A stretch of DNA of 64,000 bases from Gonocerus acuteangulatus (taxonomy: Eukaryota; Arthropoda; Insecta; Hemiptera; Coreidae), in contig OX328123.1 of NCBI GenBank assembly GCA_946811695.1, positions 46,193,753 to 46,257,752 on the forward strand, in the 5' to 3' direction. The translations under genes and the position numbers were made by a program. Numbering within the stretch: the stretch's first letter is position 1; every line of letters starts with the position of its first letter. The notes beneath the pieces were generated by a model that was given only the letters and a program-made list of their open reading frames with translations, was not told where the DNA came from and did no database searches. Shown in pieces: positions 37,507-49,225 of the stretch.

Positions 37507-37915
37507 GGTGTTGTACCTCTGACCGTCTTGTACCTTTGACCACCGAAGCTGTCGCGGCACATAGCAACATTTCATAAATTTTGGTGTAATTAGTGTTTAG
37601 CTCATTCACTAGAGGGCTTGTGTAACCTACTTTGGATTATTCAAGTCAAAGAGGATTCTTGCAAAAAATACTTATCCATTTCTATAATAAAAATGTAAGT
37701 TATTTATTGATGACGTTTTGCCTCATAATATTTTTTGTATTGAGTCTTTTTATATGGAAATCATTTGAAAAAGTAGTTATTACAATAAGAAACATGGTGT
37801 AGCCTCTGAAATTGATTTATCTTAACCCTAAATTTTTTAGCATGCATTTTAATTTACACTACCAGGGTATTGTACCTCAGACCCCGACTAATTGTTGTAC
37901 CTTTGACCAGGTCAA
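37507..37915. repeat. Unit bounded by paired TTGTACCTYTGACC motifs
   Basis: TTGTACCTCTGACC (37511) and CTTGTACCTTTGACC (37527) open the segment. ATTGTACCTCAGACC (37869) and TTGTACCTTTGACC (37895) close it, in the same orientation. Both ends meet (AT)n tracts. Class unknown. Confidence 0.5.
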
Positions 37916-37934
37916 ATATATATATGATATATAT

Positions 37935-38008
37935 ATATATATACATGAGGTCAACCTTATAAAAGCGGGGTTCCTCCACATGGAGGGATGGAGGAACCGT
38001 GCTAAAAA
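37935..38008 (+). mobile_element. Family A hairpin end fragment
   Basis: ATGAGGTCAACCTTATAAAAGC followed by GGGGTTCCTCC...GGAGGAACCGTGCTAAAAA. Confidence 0.6.
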
Positions 38009-38369
38009 GCGAGATATAAAGATTATCTATTTTATACAAAATCACACCAGAGAAGGTGTATTAGGAAAAATGCAAAGGTGAGAGAAGAATTTATGTTTTT
38101 CAATGCATAAGTCAATAGAGAGCTAACAACCTCCTCATTCTGAGCACCCGTGTTCCATGTTTTATGACTAATTCATGAATGGACGTCAAGACCTGTTAAT
38201 TGGACTCTGAAACATTAATTTCATAGTGTTCATTGTTCACACGCTTCTGTCATTCATTGACTAGCTAAATTATGGGTGAAGCAGATGTATGTATTAAACA
38301 GAAGCCGTGTTCCATCTTCGCACTTTAGGCCAATCAAATAGAAATTAACTTCTTCTTATTTGTAATATT

Positions 38370-38401
38370 TAATGGATGTACAGAACTTCCTCTATATTAG
38401 A

Positions 38402-38455
<54 letters not shown>

Positions 38456-38650
38456 CCTTGGCTACCACCGAGGAAGAAACAATTATCTGGCTGAAGAAGA
38501 TGGAGATGAATCCATCGAAATATTCCGGGAAGAAGTGAGGAGGAGTACCACCGCTGGAGAAAAATGCCGTTCCATCTAAAAATACTATCCGAGCGACGAA
38601 AAATAACATCAAACATATATATATATATATTTATATATTGGGACATTGAC
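38370..38650. repeat. Microsatellite-bounded dispersed repeat
   Basis: Between (AT)n tracts (38404-38453 and about 38615-38640). Its right part is shared, inverted, with about 6988-7023 (TGATGTTATTTTTCGTCGCT). Predicted peptides here are not supported as genes. Confidence 0.5.
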
Positions 38651-38677
38651 GGACATGGTCACTAGCATAAACTATTT

Positions 38678-38816
38678 CTCGTTTTTAGCACTTTCCTCCG
38701 AAGGAAAGTAGCTATTGAGGTTGGACTCATGACGGAATTTTTGAAAAATTTCTTCAAATCTTTATCGATCCTACCTAGTAGACACCAAAAATGACCCCCG
38801 TTAAAATTTATATATA

Positions 38817-38896
<80 letters not shown>

Positions 38897-39975
38897 CATA
38901 TATATATATATATATATATGTCTGTTAACACGACAGCAGCCAGAGTTTTTGTTTTTTCGTCACGAAACTTGGTATATAGCATTCAATTAGCAAACGATTG
39001 AACGAGTTCGTTAACCACCAAAGTCGGTCCACCGGAAGGGGGGGGGTTTACCCCGAACCCAAAACACTTATTTGACTATGTCAGCCGTAATATTTGTTAT
39101 ATTTCAACGAAACTTGGTATTCGTAGTGGTAATATAGAGAGAAAAGTGAGATATAAAAATGAACTAAATCGGTTCATTAGAAGGGGGGGGGGGGTTTACT
39201 CCGGACCCACAATACCAATTCGCCACTACCAGCCGTGATTTTTGGTATATTTCGACGAAACTCGGTATTCGTAGTGCTAATCCACAGGTAAATATGTGTT
39301 GTAAAAATAAACGAAATCGGTTCATTAGGAGGGGGGGTTTACTCCGGACCCACAATACCAATTCGCCACTACCAGCCGTGATTTTTAGTATATTTCGACG
39401 AAACTCGGTATTCGTAGTGGTAATCTACAGGTAAATATGTTTTGTAAAAAAAAACTAAATCGGTTCATTAGAAGGGGGGGTTTACTCCGGACCCAAATTC
39501 CTAATATACTCATACCGGTCGTAGTTTCTGCTGTATTGTAACGAAACGCGGTATACGTCGTGGGTAACTCATGAGAAAGAAGTGTTGTAAAAATGAGCTG
39601 AATCGGTCAATCGGAAAGCGGGGGTTTAATTTGTAATATATTTGAATAGAAAAGCCGGCAGACGTAGGTTCACAAAGCCGCCGCAAGGAGCGCTTTCTAC
39701 CACTAGAGGGACTGTATCCTGTTCCTGCGTTAGATCAAAATACGATAATATGAGTTTTTTTGTAATTATTACGTAGTGTAGTAGGTACCATGTGTAACAT
39801 AACTCTGGAAGCAAATTAATAATTGATCAGTTACTCATTACAAAATGAGAACTATTCACGTTTTTTATTTTATTTATGTAGGATATTTTAATCAAATTGT
39901 TCTGGAAAGCAGTCTACACTACCCAAATTCTGAGGAAAGTGCTTAGTTATGCAGCTCCTGCGTGACGGACTTTTA
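38678..39975 (-). mobile_element. Family B element (HINE-like), both termini present
   Basis: The left end is TTTTTAGCACTTTCCTCC with hairpin partner AAGGAAAG. The right end is AGGAAAGTGCTTAGTTATGC then GCGTGACGGACTTTTATT. AGCACTTTCCTC is therefore a 12-bp subterminal inverted repeat. A long (AT)n core (about 38811-38920) lies near the hairpin end. The layout mirrors family A with different sequence, so the two are related families. Confidence 0.7.
39020..39620. repeat. Tandem repeat inside family B, ~130-bp units
   Basis: Four to five units, each with a G run, GTTTACTCCGGACCCA, CCACTACCAGCCGTGATTTT, CGACGAAACTCGGTATTCGT and AAATCGGTTCATTAG. The outer units are more diverged. Confidence 0.85.
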
Positions 39976-39979
39976 TTAT

Positions 39980-41085
39980 TATTACAATTTTCTTTAATTA
40001 GTACTAACTAATCGACCCGTGCAAAAAATTCGCACGCGTCCTGTATCTCGTCGTGTTTGCGGAGACACGGTTGGGGATCTGTGCTCTTCCTCTCCATGGT
40101 AGTCTGCCTCTGGGACGTTCCCTTACACTTGACATCGTGTGTAACTGAGACCAAAAACAGATTTCGAGCAAGTTTTATTAGAAAGTTACCTTGAAGCCAG
40201 ATTGCGATGGGAAATGTGATCAGTAGTTCATATCATATTAGTGGGGAGTTGAGAGCATGACGTAGGATAGTTTCATGTGTATCATTTCTTTAAAGTAAAT
40301 AACCTGATTTGATCCCAGGGTTTGTTTATTGTAGAGAGCATAGGCCAAGTAAGTTGGTCATCAGGGACTTTGTAAAAAAAGAAGATTGCAAGCGGTTTGG
40401 GGAAGTAAATATAAATTCAAGTTTTGATTAATTTAATTCAAGGACCAAAATTGTAGCTATGCTGGTTAATTCCAAATTGTTTAGATTTAACTATCAATTC
40501 CACTCTCAAAAGTCGGCGGTTCTTTTTTACCCCACATTTCTAATATATATTTTTATGGGCTACAATAAGGAAACCGGTGTATTTTCGTTTTTTGTATTGC
40601 ACAGTACATAGTTGTAGCGATGTCCTTTGCGATACCTGTAACGGTTTAAAAGATACTTAAATTGTGGCTCGTTTGTAAGAGACATTCCAATATTAACAAT
40701 AATCATTATTTTATGCTTAAATATTTTGATAATTTTCACGTACTAACAAGGAGCTAATCGTGTAGCAATAGTGGTACTAGGAGTAGGAGAGGTTTGTGAA
40801 AGCGAAGATTGGACTAGAGCAGGCATTGATGAGCAGGGAATAGAACGGTGTAATTACCTTTGGGGTGGGGACTGACAACCTCATTCATGGTCGCTCCTTA
40901 CTGGCTAATCACCCTTTCTCGCTTCTAGGCCAATTTAGTATCACCATTCACCTTTTACCGTGTTAACCCGACATATGGTGGATCACGTCGATTTTATTAT
41001 CTATAGCATTTCTTAGGCGCTTATTCAACAAGAACTAGATTTTTGTGGGTTACTTCATTTATTTAGAACCATTTTTTCTAGAGGA
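39980..41085. other. No recognisable gene
   Basis: No supported feature. CGACCCGTGC near 40013 resembles a common interspersed-repeat end, but no boundary could be set. Confidence 0.35.
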
Positions 41086-41088
41086 CCT

Positions 41089-41265
41089 AAGTTCGGCCTC
41101 CCTGACTGTCCCTAGGCCAACCCAGCCCTTAATTTAATTTAATTTATTAATGGGTACCTGTAAACGGCAAAATCAGGCGATCGGAGCATAAACCGGTCAG
41201 TACTTACACTATCTCCGTAGTCTGTCGAGTGGTCATGAATCAGATTCCTCTATAGTATCTGTCCC
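41089..41265 (+). repeat. Dispersed repeat D, uninterrupted copy
   Basis: Colinear with 32610-32656 plus 33673-33800. It provides the empty site for the CACTG-ended element and leads into (AT)n at 41270-41341. Confidence 0.7.
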
Positions 41266-41267
41266 TC

Positions 41268-41342
<75 letters not shown>

Positions 41343-41468
41343 AATATGCATACGGCCTTAAATCACCGTGACCTGGGTTGTCATTTTAAGAGTCTGATAC
41401 GTGGACATTTCCCATCTGCACCTTTGGGTAAACAATAAATCCGTACTGATCATATTCCCTCCTACGGT

Positions 41469-41733
41469 CATGGGCTTATATAAGGGGGGGGGGCTAAGGG
41501 AGCTGCCTCAATTTTGATTTCATCAGTAAAAATGTGTCATAAAACCCTTAAAAATAAATTAAATAAGATCATTTACTTCATAAAAAATATTTAATTTTGG
41601 GTGTAATAGCGTCTTAATTGGCTAAAACTCTTTCAAGTTTCGAAATTATTAGTCTTCCATACCCCAGAAATGGTCTTAGCCCCCCCAGACATTTTCCCAG
41701 CCCCTTAGAAGTTATTTTCTAGATACACCCATG
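41469..41733. mobile_element. hAT-like MITE, older copy
   Basis: Starts CATGGGCTTATAT and ends ATACACCCATG, with an interior closely matching 52504-52722 (CATAAAACCCTTAAAAATAA, GGGTGTAATAGCG, TTTTCCCAGCCCC). Flanking 8-mers (CCTACGGT and TGTACCGT) are only partly alike. Confidence 0.6.
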
Positions 41734-41734
41734 T

Positions 41735-42357
41735 GTACCGTACATTTAATTCCGTATACTAACATACCAAATTGTACGTAAGAAGTCAAGGAATGGTTCA
41801 GATTTGGCTTAAAAAAAATTTGAAATTTTCATAAAAATTTATATTTCGACACTCTTTGGCAGCCTTCGTAGAATTAAAAGCAATACCAAAATGCTTAGGC
41901 ATTCAACATGTTACCTACTGAAATTACCATATCTTCTTCTGTGCGTACAATGGTACAAGTAAAAATAAATGATGGAAGATTCGGTAATAAGAATGAAACC
42001 ATTTTCTATTCACTGAACCAAATGTAGCAACAAAACTAGAAGGTAAATTGCAAGACTTTTCTGCGCTTTTAAATTAAAAACACTTAAATCTGATAGAAAA
42101 TATTTTAAATGATTTAGTTCAATAGTTTAAAACATACTTTTTCATGTATTCTACAAATGTCCTTTCATGTCAATCAATCAGAATAAAGTTACATCTGGCA
42201 ACAAATTTCATATCGTAAACCTACTCATCTAAATCAAAAAATATGTTTTGTTTTTTTTCGTATAAAATAGTCAGTTAGCAACAAGTCATGCTAATTACTT
42301 CTTTTTGTAATAATAAAATAGTTTTTGACAATCCGAACTAAGCGCAACACGAACAGT
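41735..42357. other. No recognisable gene
   Basis: AT-rich; no supported feature. Confidence 0.35.
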
Positions 42358-42430
42358 ACAGAAAGTCCAACTCGTAGGAGCAGCGTTAGCTTCATGCGTT
42401 ACCGCTCATATTCCTAGTGTAATTTAGACT
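42358..42430 (+). mobile_element. Family A 5' end fragment
   Basis: AGAAAGTCCAACTCGTAGGAG and CTCATATTCCTAGTGTAATTT are a diverged form of the conserved terminus and adjoining sequence. Confidence 0.5.
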
Positions 42431-42661
42431 GCTTGGGATATTAACAATTAATATATTCTTTTGATATTTTTGAAGCATGTAATAAGCAACTACAATGATA
42501 TCTCGAAGAAAAGCGAGATTAAATGTGCCACAATGCAGAGGACTGACAGTATACAAATCTAAGCAGAAATTTCTCAATCCGCCTCCTCTCTCAATTATAA
42601 AGCTTTATAACAAAAAAATTTTCTCATTTACTTAATTCATTTTATTGCTTAATGCATCTTA

Positions 42662-43653
42662 TCCGCTTCCTCGAAAACACAGAAAATGCTGTAGTAATGA
42701 ACTCACCTACATACCCTAACGGACACCTCACAATCCCACCTTGGAGAGTAAACAATCTGAGAATTGACTTGACAATGACTAAATTTAAAAAAGCTGACGT
42801 GTCATCTCAAATTTATTACAGAGCGACATTTAACAACTTGACAGGAAGTAATCAAAATACACCAATAATATACACAGATGGGTCCAAAACTGAGAGCGGA
42901 GTGGGCGCAGCTGTTTTAGGAGAGAACATATTTCATATCAGCCTGCCATTAGACACAAGCATATATACAGCAGAGCTGCATGGCATACTTTTGGGCCTAT
43001 CCAACGTACGGACTACAATACCACATATAATACTATGTACAGATTCATTAAGTTGTTTACTCTCCCTATGCAACATCTACAACATCAACCCAATCATCAT
43101 CAAAATTGTACAAGAACTACTGAGACTAAAGAACCAACACACAATGGTAACAATGATATGGGTTCCTGGTCATGAGAATATCGGACAGTCTACATTAGCG
43201 GACGAACATACAAAACTTGCTACTAGAAGACAACTGAATGACCAGCACTTACTTACAATTCAAGACCTACAAATAACAATAACAGAAGCTATCCTGAATA
43301 GGTGGCATGCAACGTGGTATACCACTCAAGATAACCACCTAAGGGAAATAAAGAGCAAAAAACGACCATTCACGTCAAGCAAACAGAGCACAAGACGTGA
43401 CGAAGTTGTACTAACAAGATTGAGAATCGGACATACACGCCTCACTCACTCACACCTATTTACGAAACAAGACAAGCCAAGGTGCGAAGCATGTAACGTT
43501 CCTTTGACTATGAGACACCTATTAACAGACTGTATGAAAAGAAACAACCTACAGGTACCTCATGGCCTTAGCGAGCTGTTAGCAGATAGGAGCCTATATA
43601 TTGATACCATACTGACATACTTAAAGACCACGAATTCATACATCGAAATATAA
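42662..43653 (+). pseudogene. Non-LTR ORF2 C-terminus: RNase H plus zinc motif
   Basis: An uninterrupted frame, but its first codons (from 42652) lie in the duplicated target, so the protein is truncated and no native start exists. The RNase H domain degrades the RNA of the RNA-DNA hybrid. Counting from the Met at 42652, the acidic residues are all present: D76 (IIYTDGSKT), E108 (YTAELHGI), D131 (LCTDSLS) and D184 (LADEHTK), with H174 in WVPGHENIG. A C-x2-C-x7-H-x4-C motif follows (C278, C281, H289, C294), then IEI and stop. RNase H at this position is characteristic of the I/R1-type group; the RT is missing so the clade is not fixed. Confidence 0.8.
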
Positions 43654-44013
43654 CTGTATTACAAGTAACGCACAATTAAAATCAAAGACAAAATTTCTGA
43701 TCTCAAAATAATATTAGAGCAATTGGTCTATATTTTTGTGTTTTTGTTTTCTTTAGGTTAGATCCTACTTATTATTTTATACATTTTTATTATGATTTCA
43801 ATTATACCATTATTTTATTACTTATAATTTGCTACTTATTTTGTTTTGTATACATATATAAATGTATATATTTCTTTTTTATAAATATGAACGATCAATG
43901 ATAATTATGAATGTAAATTTGAAAGTTTTTCCTTATTATTTTTATTTTTATTATTAATTTTCTTTGAGCAGATCACCCTTGTTGCGAAGCTCTTCAAGCA
44001 AATTAAATAAAAA
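42662..44013 (+). mobile_element. Non-LTR retrotransposon, 5' truncated, with RNase H
   Basis: Flanked by the exact 13-bp target duplication TTAATGCATCTTA (42649-42661 and 44014-44026). Coding runs to 43653, then a 3'UTR ends TTGCGAAGCTCTTCAAGC and an AAATTAAATAAAAA tail. The exact duplication indicates a fairly recent insertion that was 5' truncated during reverse transcription. Confidence 0.85.
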
Positions 44014-44069
44014 TTAATGCATCTTAAAAATAACAATAACCATTTAAAAAGTGATGGAAATATAGACGA

Positions 44070-44230
44070 AAAAACTGTTCAAATGAACGAAACCTACACT
44101 TTCGACATTTAAGCACCAATTTCATCGACTGAAACAGCCCTATAAAAAACTTTTTTTGCAAGCAATGTAGTTACTTTCCTAATGGTTTCCTTCCCAACCG
44201 TCATCAAGATACCTATGAAAATATAGAAAA
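44070..44230 (+). mobile_element. Family A interior fragment, diverged
   Basis: TTTAAGCACCAATTTC and a run of segments matching the 2600-3120 interior in order. Confidence 0.4.
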
Positions 44231-45424
44231 ATATCAAACGTTAGGCCCCACGCACATTGACAGACTGGACATCATTTGTGCATTGCTGTGCTGTAATCTG
44301 TCCACAGGCCTATCTTATGCGATAGATAAGGTGCTCCACTGAGCCAATAAAGGTTGGAAGTTAATCAGCTCGAATTACCTTTAGACATGCTCAAAGTGAT
44401 GAGCTCTGCAAACCTTACTGTCAGATAATAATCACTTAAGACGATAGCTTAGAAAGAAGATCGTCCAGCAGGAGCAGATTCATTTAGTTAAGACAAATAA
44501 ACAAATACTTCATTCATCTCTGGAAGTACATATATCCGATGGTAAATACCTAAATTCATAAAAAAAAAAAAAACATTTCTTTCATATATACATATAGTGT
44601 GTAATTCTGAATCTTCTCAAAGAACATAGTTCTGCGAATCAGAATCGCAGCCACTTCTTTGAAAATTGTATATCATTTGTATTGGATGATCAGTCTTTGA
44701 TATCTACCGGAGGTAACTGAAAACTTTGTGCTACATACAAGAATAAGTACATTTTCAGGAATATGATCAATATACTTGTTTTTAATAAGTAAAAAGTAAA
44801 TTGAGACCACAATTTACAGCAGAAAAACAGTTGAATATACAATTGCTACAATGGTTGACATGTGAGCTTCAAAAAAATGTGAAAATAACGTTTTTGTTTT
44901 TTTTTTAGAACATTTTTTTTTTTAATTTAATAGATAAATTATTATTTTTTTTTTTATATAAAATAAATCCAAACGTGTATTCACTAGTTCCAACAAAAAT
45001 GTGATCATAATAAATACCTTAAAAATCCTGGTAACAGTTATCTTGCCAAAATACTCCTCTCACCTGAAACAAAATATGATTATTGTAAATATTGATGATA
45101 CAATGAGGAACAGCTGGGCTAGAAAATAGTAAAACACCAAAAAAATATTCTACTTAAATGTTATTGAAATTTCACTAGAAAAGCGATCACTAGAGCATAA
45201 TTATATCCAAGAATGGTAAGAAGACTATCTTTTGATCCATTTGAAAGAATATTTAAGAGAAATAGCAGAAAGTGACGAAACAGCCCACAAATACCGAGCC
45301 AAGAGAAGAAACAGCAACAAATACGGCATTGGTAATAGTAACTACCCATTCAATTTACTTCAGAACCATGAATTTATTTCATTACAAATATAACCTACCT
45401 AAAAATATATAAAACGTTATGCCA
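44231..45424. other. No recognisable gene
   Basis: AT-rich; no supported coding region. Confidence 0.35.
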
Positions 45425-45432
45425 TTAAATAA

Positions 45433-46227
45433 ATGAAAGCTATGGAAACGGCTTCAAGTAGCGAGAACAACACCGATACAGGAGGTTATACAAAATGTAC
45501 GGAATGCGGCAAATACTACAAAGGCCTGAAGATCCATATCAGCCGAGCTCATCCTTCTCTCTACAGGCAAAATATTGGTCCGGTCGATGAAACGGTACAA
45601 GCAAGCAAGGAATGCCCAAACATCGTAGACAAACCTGAATCCCTTTGTGAAAGAATATTAAACTAGTGGAAAGAGGTTTTTGAAGAAGACATAAAACACC
45701 AAGATGACAGTAAGTTTAACGAGAATGTTGACTGTTTCCTTAAAGCTTTAAAAGAAAATATGTCTTCTTTATGTAAAGGCCCCGTACATCCAGCAACTCG
45801 TTATTATAAACAAAGAAAAAAGAATAAAAACGGCCAATCACAACATAATTACAAAAATGGTAGTAATCCCATTGAAAAGAGAATTGCCGAATCAAGCAGA
45901 AGAAGGCAAATCTACAATTATGAGCTAGCTCAATACCATTATTACTATCAACGAAAGAAAGTCGTAAGGCAAATCATGGACAATAATAAGGGTGGCAACT
46001 GCAAAGTCAGCTTAGAATCAATAGAACAACACTTCAGAAGCATTTTCTCAACTGAAAACGAAAATGTGTTGGATTTCTACGCTAATAATACTGACTGTAT
46101 TGACGCGGACTTTAATGCAGAAATCACAACGGAAGAAGTAATTCGCGCCGTGAAGAGTATTCGGATTGACACAGCTCCTGGACCTGATGGTATTCTTCTA
46201 AAGGTAATCAGAGACCAAATGCTATAA
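45433..46227 (+). pseudogene. R2-like ORF, N-terminal finger to start of RT
   Basis: Begins MKAMETASSS. A Cys2-His2-type finger CTECGKYYKGLKIHISRAH (C-x2-C-x9-H-x4-H) lies at residues 24-42; such N-terminal fingers help R2 proteins bind target DNA. One in-frame TAG at 45664-45666 interrupts it, after which the same frame continues (WKEVFEEDIKHQDDSKFNEN) through a basic region to the RT entry motif RIDTAPGPDGILLKVI. A TAA at 46225-46227 follows. The rest of the RT fingers (GKTILIFKGG, NWRPITIF) are in another frame up to a TAA at 46364. Confidence 0.8.
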
Positions 46228-46366
46228 GATTATAAGCTTAATCGGAACCTACATGTTGAAATGGTCCTACGTCCCAGAAGCCTTCTCGACGGGTAAGACA
46301 ATATTAATATTTAAAGGTGGTGATGAAAACTGCTTGAGCAACTGGCGGCCAATAACTATTTTCTAA

Positions 46367-46915
46367 GTGATTCGTCGCATTCTAGAAAGGGCTGTGAACA
46401 ACAAACTAAAAACTATGATTTCCCTCTCACAGAATCAAAGAGGATTTGTCCCAGGTCCAGGCTGTTTCATCAACTCCTCAATATTAAATAGCTGTCTGCA
46501 GGACGCAAAAAGGAAGAAGAAGGATTGTTGTGTTTTGTTCCTCGACATTGCGAAGGCCTTCGACAATATAGGTCATTCTCACATCATGAAGTCACTAAAT
46601 GAATTTCCTATCCCCCAAAAGCTGAAAAAACTGGTTCATGGGTTGTTGATAAATAACAAAACACAAGTTTTTGTAGACGGCAATAAAAAAACAAAGCCAA
46701 TATTTTTCAGTAGAGGTGTCCCTCAAGGCTGCCCTTTGTCACCCCTAGAATTCAATGTGGGAATCAATGGCCTTCTACAAGAACTACAGGAACATGATAT
46801 CCAAAAGGAATATGGATATAGGTTGGTTGAAGATATGACTCCGTTAACATCTCTTGCCTTTGCTGACGACCTATTGTTGATGTCTAACGGAATTGAAGAG
46901 GCAAAGTCTTTATAA
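46367..46915 (+). pseudogene. R2-like reverse transcriptase core
   Basis: Contains RT motifs in order: NQRGFVPGPGC, motif A CCVLFLDIAKAFDNIGH (D60 of this segment), RGVPQGCPLSPLEFN, and motif C SLAFADDLLLMSN (D167, D168). The catalytic triad is intact. The frame is open at the left only because of an upstream TAA, and stops at 46913. The following residues (GLSLNTDKCKAIIVEKK) are in another frame until an A-run near 46990. Confidence 0.85.
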
Positions 46916-46984
46916 ACCTTGTTCTTTCCTTTCTATGTAGGATTGGTCTTTCATTAAACACCGACAAATGTAAAGCTATCATAG

Positions 46985-48257
46985 TTGAAAAAAAAAGAAA
47001 GATTAATTCAATGCATTGACGGGACAGTAATTAGAGGAATCGCAGGAGAAGAAAGCATAAAATATTTAGGGATTAATTTCAAAGAGGAAATAAAATTTGA
47101 TGAGAAGACCACATTATTATATCTCAAAACTCAAATTGAAAGTTTGGTCTCATCTCCACTCCTTAAGGCCGATCAAAAAATCAACATCATGAATCAATAT
47201 ATTTGGCCAAGCCTGATCTACCCATTACAGTGTGCTCCTGTAAAAGACATAACGCCTTCTTTTCTCGAAAATGTCGACAAACTTCTAAGAAGTGCAGTAA
47301 AGGAGATAATGGCTCTACCCATGGACTGCCCAGACGCAATGTTATATGCACCCAGAAATGTTCGCGGTCTGGGCCTTGTCAGAGCGAAATGGGAGGCATA
47401 CCTCCAACATATAAACATTGCAAATAAACTTCTAGAAGATGGCAATGAATATGTGCAGAAAACAAGAAGACTGAAAGAAGAAAAAGAAGACTGTCTTAAA
47501 AAACTTGACCAAGAAGAGGATGAGGTCAGAAGAATTCGAAGAAAATTAAGGGAAGACTCTTTTCATAAATGGTGCCAGCTTCCGTCAAAGGGTAAGGGCG
47601 TGATTCTCTTCTCTCAATATAAAAAAAGTAATTCCTGGATGTCGACGAAAATAGGAATGTCTTGCAGCGAATGGAGCACAGCCATCAAGCTGAATTGCAA
47701 CTCAATTCCAGTTCGAACGATTCCTGGCAGAAGCTCAGGATTCCGTTGCAGAGCCTGCAACGAGCCTGAAACTCTCCCCCACGTCCTGGGCGTCTGTCAG
47801 AAATCAGAACTTCTAAGAATAAATCGACATCATAAGGTGCGAACCTATGTTGCTGATTTGTTCAGGAAGAAAACTGGATTTGAGGTGTATGAAGAAGTGA
47901 GCTGCATAGCAGAAGATGGTTCGACAAGGAGGGCAGACATTGTCGTCATAGATCGCCAGGCATCTACCGGAATTATTTTGGATCCGACTGTGAGGTTTGA
48001 GATAGACGAGAATCAGCCCTTGTCAGTTGACAAAGAGAAAAAAATCCATTTATGAAAAATGTATTCCCTACTTTCGTAAAAACTACAGGATCGAAAATTG
48101 GGAGGTAATCGGCCTTCTCTTTGGCGCAAGAGGCTCCATGCCTTCATTCGTACAAAATGTTTTCAAAAGATGGAACATTAGATGTGACTTTGAAACACTG
48201 GCTCGTTCGATAATAAAGGACTCCATTAGGATTGTCAATCATCATTTGTACGGCTGA
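46985..48257 (+). pseudogene. R2-like C-terminus: CCHC finger and restriction-like endonuclease
   Basis: 356 codons to 48055. RT thumb (KYLGINF, PLLKADQKINIMNQYIWPSL), a charged coiled-coil-like region (residues 155-192), the CCHC motif CRACNEPETLPHVLGVC (C255, C258, H266, C271) with H282/H283, then the endonuclease core RRADIVVIDR (D318) and ILDPTVRFE (D333), which fit the PD-(D/E)xK-type fold that nicks the target. A frameshift near 48030-48055 moves the C-terminus to another frame (ENWEVIGLLFGARGSMPSFV, ending IVNHHLYG at 48257). These motifs are diagnostic of R2-type rather than AP-endonuclease elements. Confidence 0.85.
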
Positions 48258-48331
48258 GGAAACGACAAGAAACCCCATAAATTCTAAAAAGAAAATTCAG
48301 AAAAGAAAAGGAATACAATAAAATACAACAC

Positions 48332-48613
48332 ATGTACCCAATTGATGGCTTATATACAGGCCGGAAGCTTACTATCATTCCAAGCAGAAAAGAGTGTATA
48401 GGAAAAAAAAACACAATACAAAAGAAGATTTTCCTTGGAATGATTAGAAAGCTGCCGCCATCTATGGTCAGCTATCAGTTGGACATGACTGTTTTTCATT
48501 CACATCTACCAAAAAAATTATTAACTGAGTTGGCTAGAATAATTAATGAAACACAATTATTCAAGACGGAGACAAGGAGAACATTTAAAAATGTAATTAT
48601 TGAAATGAAGTAG
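48332..48613 (+). other. Unrecognised 93-codon frame in the 3' region of the R2-like element
   Basis: Lies after the endonuclease C-terminus and before the element's 3' end. The translation (for example KLPPSMVSYQLDMTVFHSHL) does not match a family I know. It may be 3'UTR that happens to be open. Confidence 0.25.
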
Positions 48614-48796
48614 GAAGAATCAATAATGATTTGATTGAGGACGATTTTTTTTTAAAGTAAATTTTGTAGTAATATTCATTCGGTAAATATATTTCCTAAA
48701 GGATATTTATCCAATGATCCACCAAAATCGGCATAGTTGCGGAACTCGTAAAATAAATAAATTTAAAAAAATAATTAATTGTCGTCTATTTCCGCG

Positions 48797-48828
48797 TTTC
48801 GGGTCTCCCCATGGTCCTGTGGCTTAAC
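48797..48828 (+). mobile_element. SINE family 1 head fragment
   Basis: GGGTCTCCCCATGGTCCTGT and GGCTTA match the first 30 bp of the SINE; the rest is absent. Confidence 0.5.
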
Positions 48829-49225
48829 AACTTTTAAAGAATCGATCTGTCTAGAATAGTTTCAAATTGTAATCAGGCATTACGGCTACATTTTCCAAGT
48901 CATAGACTTTCATCATCATGGACTTACGAAAGGAGGTGAGGTGTTTTCGAAAAAAAAAAAAAAAAAAAAACCCTGTCACGTAAAGAACCCGATGGCGGAA
49001 ATATTCGTTGACCACATCTTTCAAGATGTTTTGCTTTTTTTATAATGGTTTACTATCCTAGTAATGTTAATTGGGAATAGGTACCTCTTGACTTCACAAT
49101 TCCTAACCCTAAGGTGTTTGGATGCTCCAATTGTTCAGGAGCATATTTTTCTCAATTATTATTATTTTATTCTATTTTTTCACATTTGATGAGCATACAT
49201 TAGTGATAATACCCATATATTTTAA

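Larger units (their letters stand above)
45425..48770 (+). mobile_element. R2-superclade non-LTR retrotransposon, nearly complete
   Basis: Domain order: N-terminal zinc finger, RT, C-terminal CCHC finger, restriction-like endonuclease, 3'UTR ending GTTGCGGAACTCGTAAAATA. This single-ORF arrangement is that of R2-type elements. Five or so nonsense or frameshift lesions interrupt it. Boundaries are approximate; no target duplication identified. Confidence 0.8.

Noticed and set aside
47203..47445. Alternative frames on both strands inside the R2-like element
   Set aside because: Overlap the well-supported C-terminal R2-like frame and show no motif.
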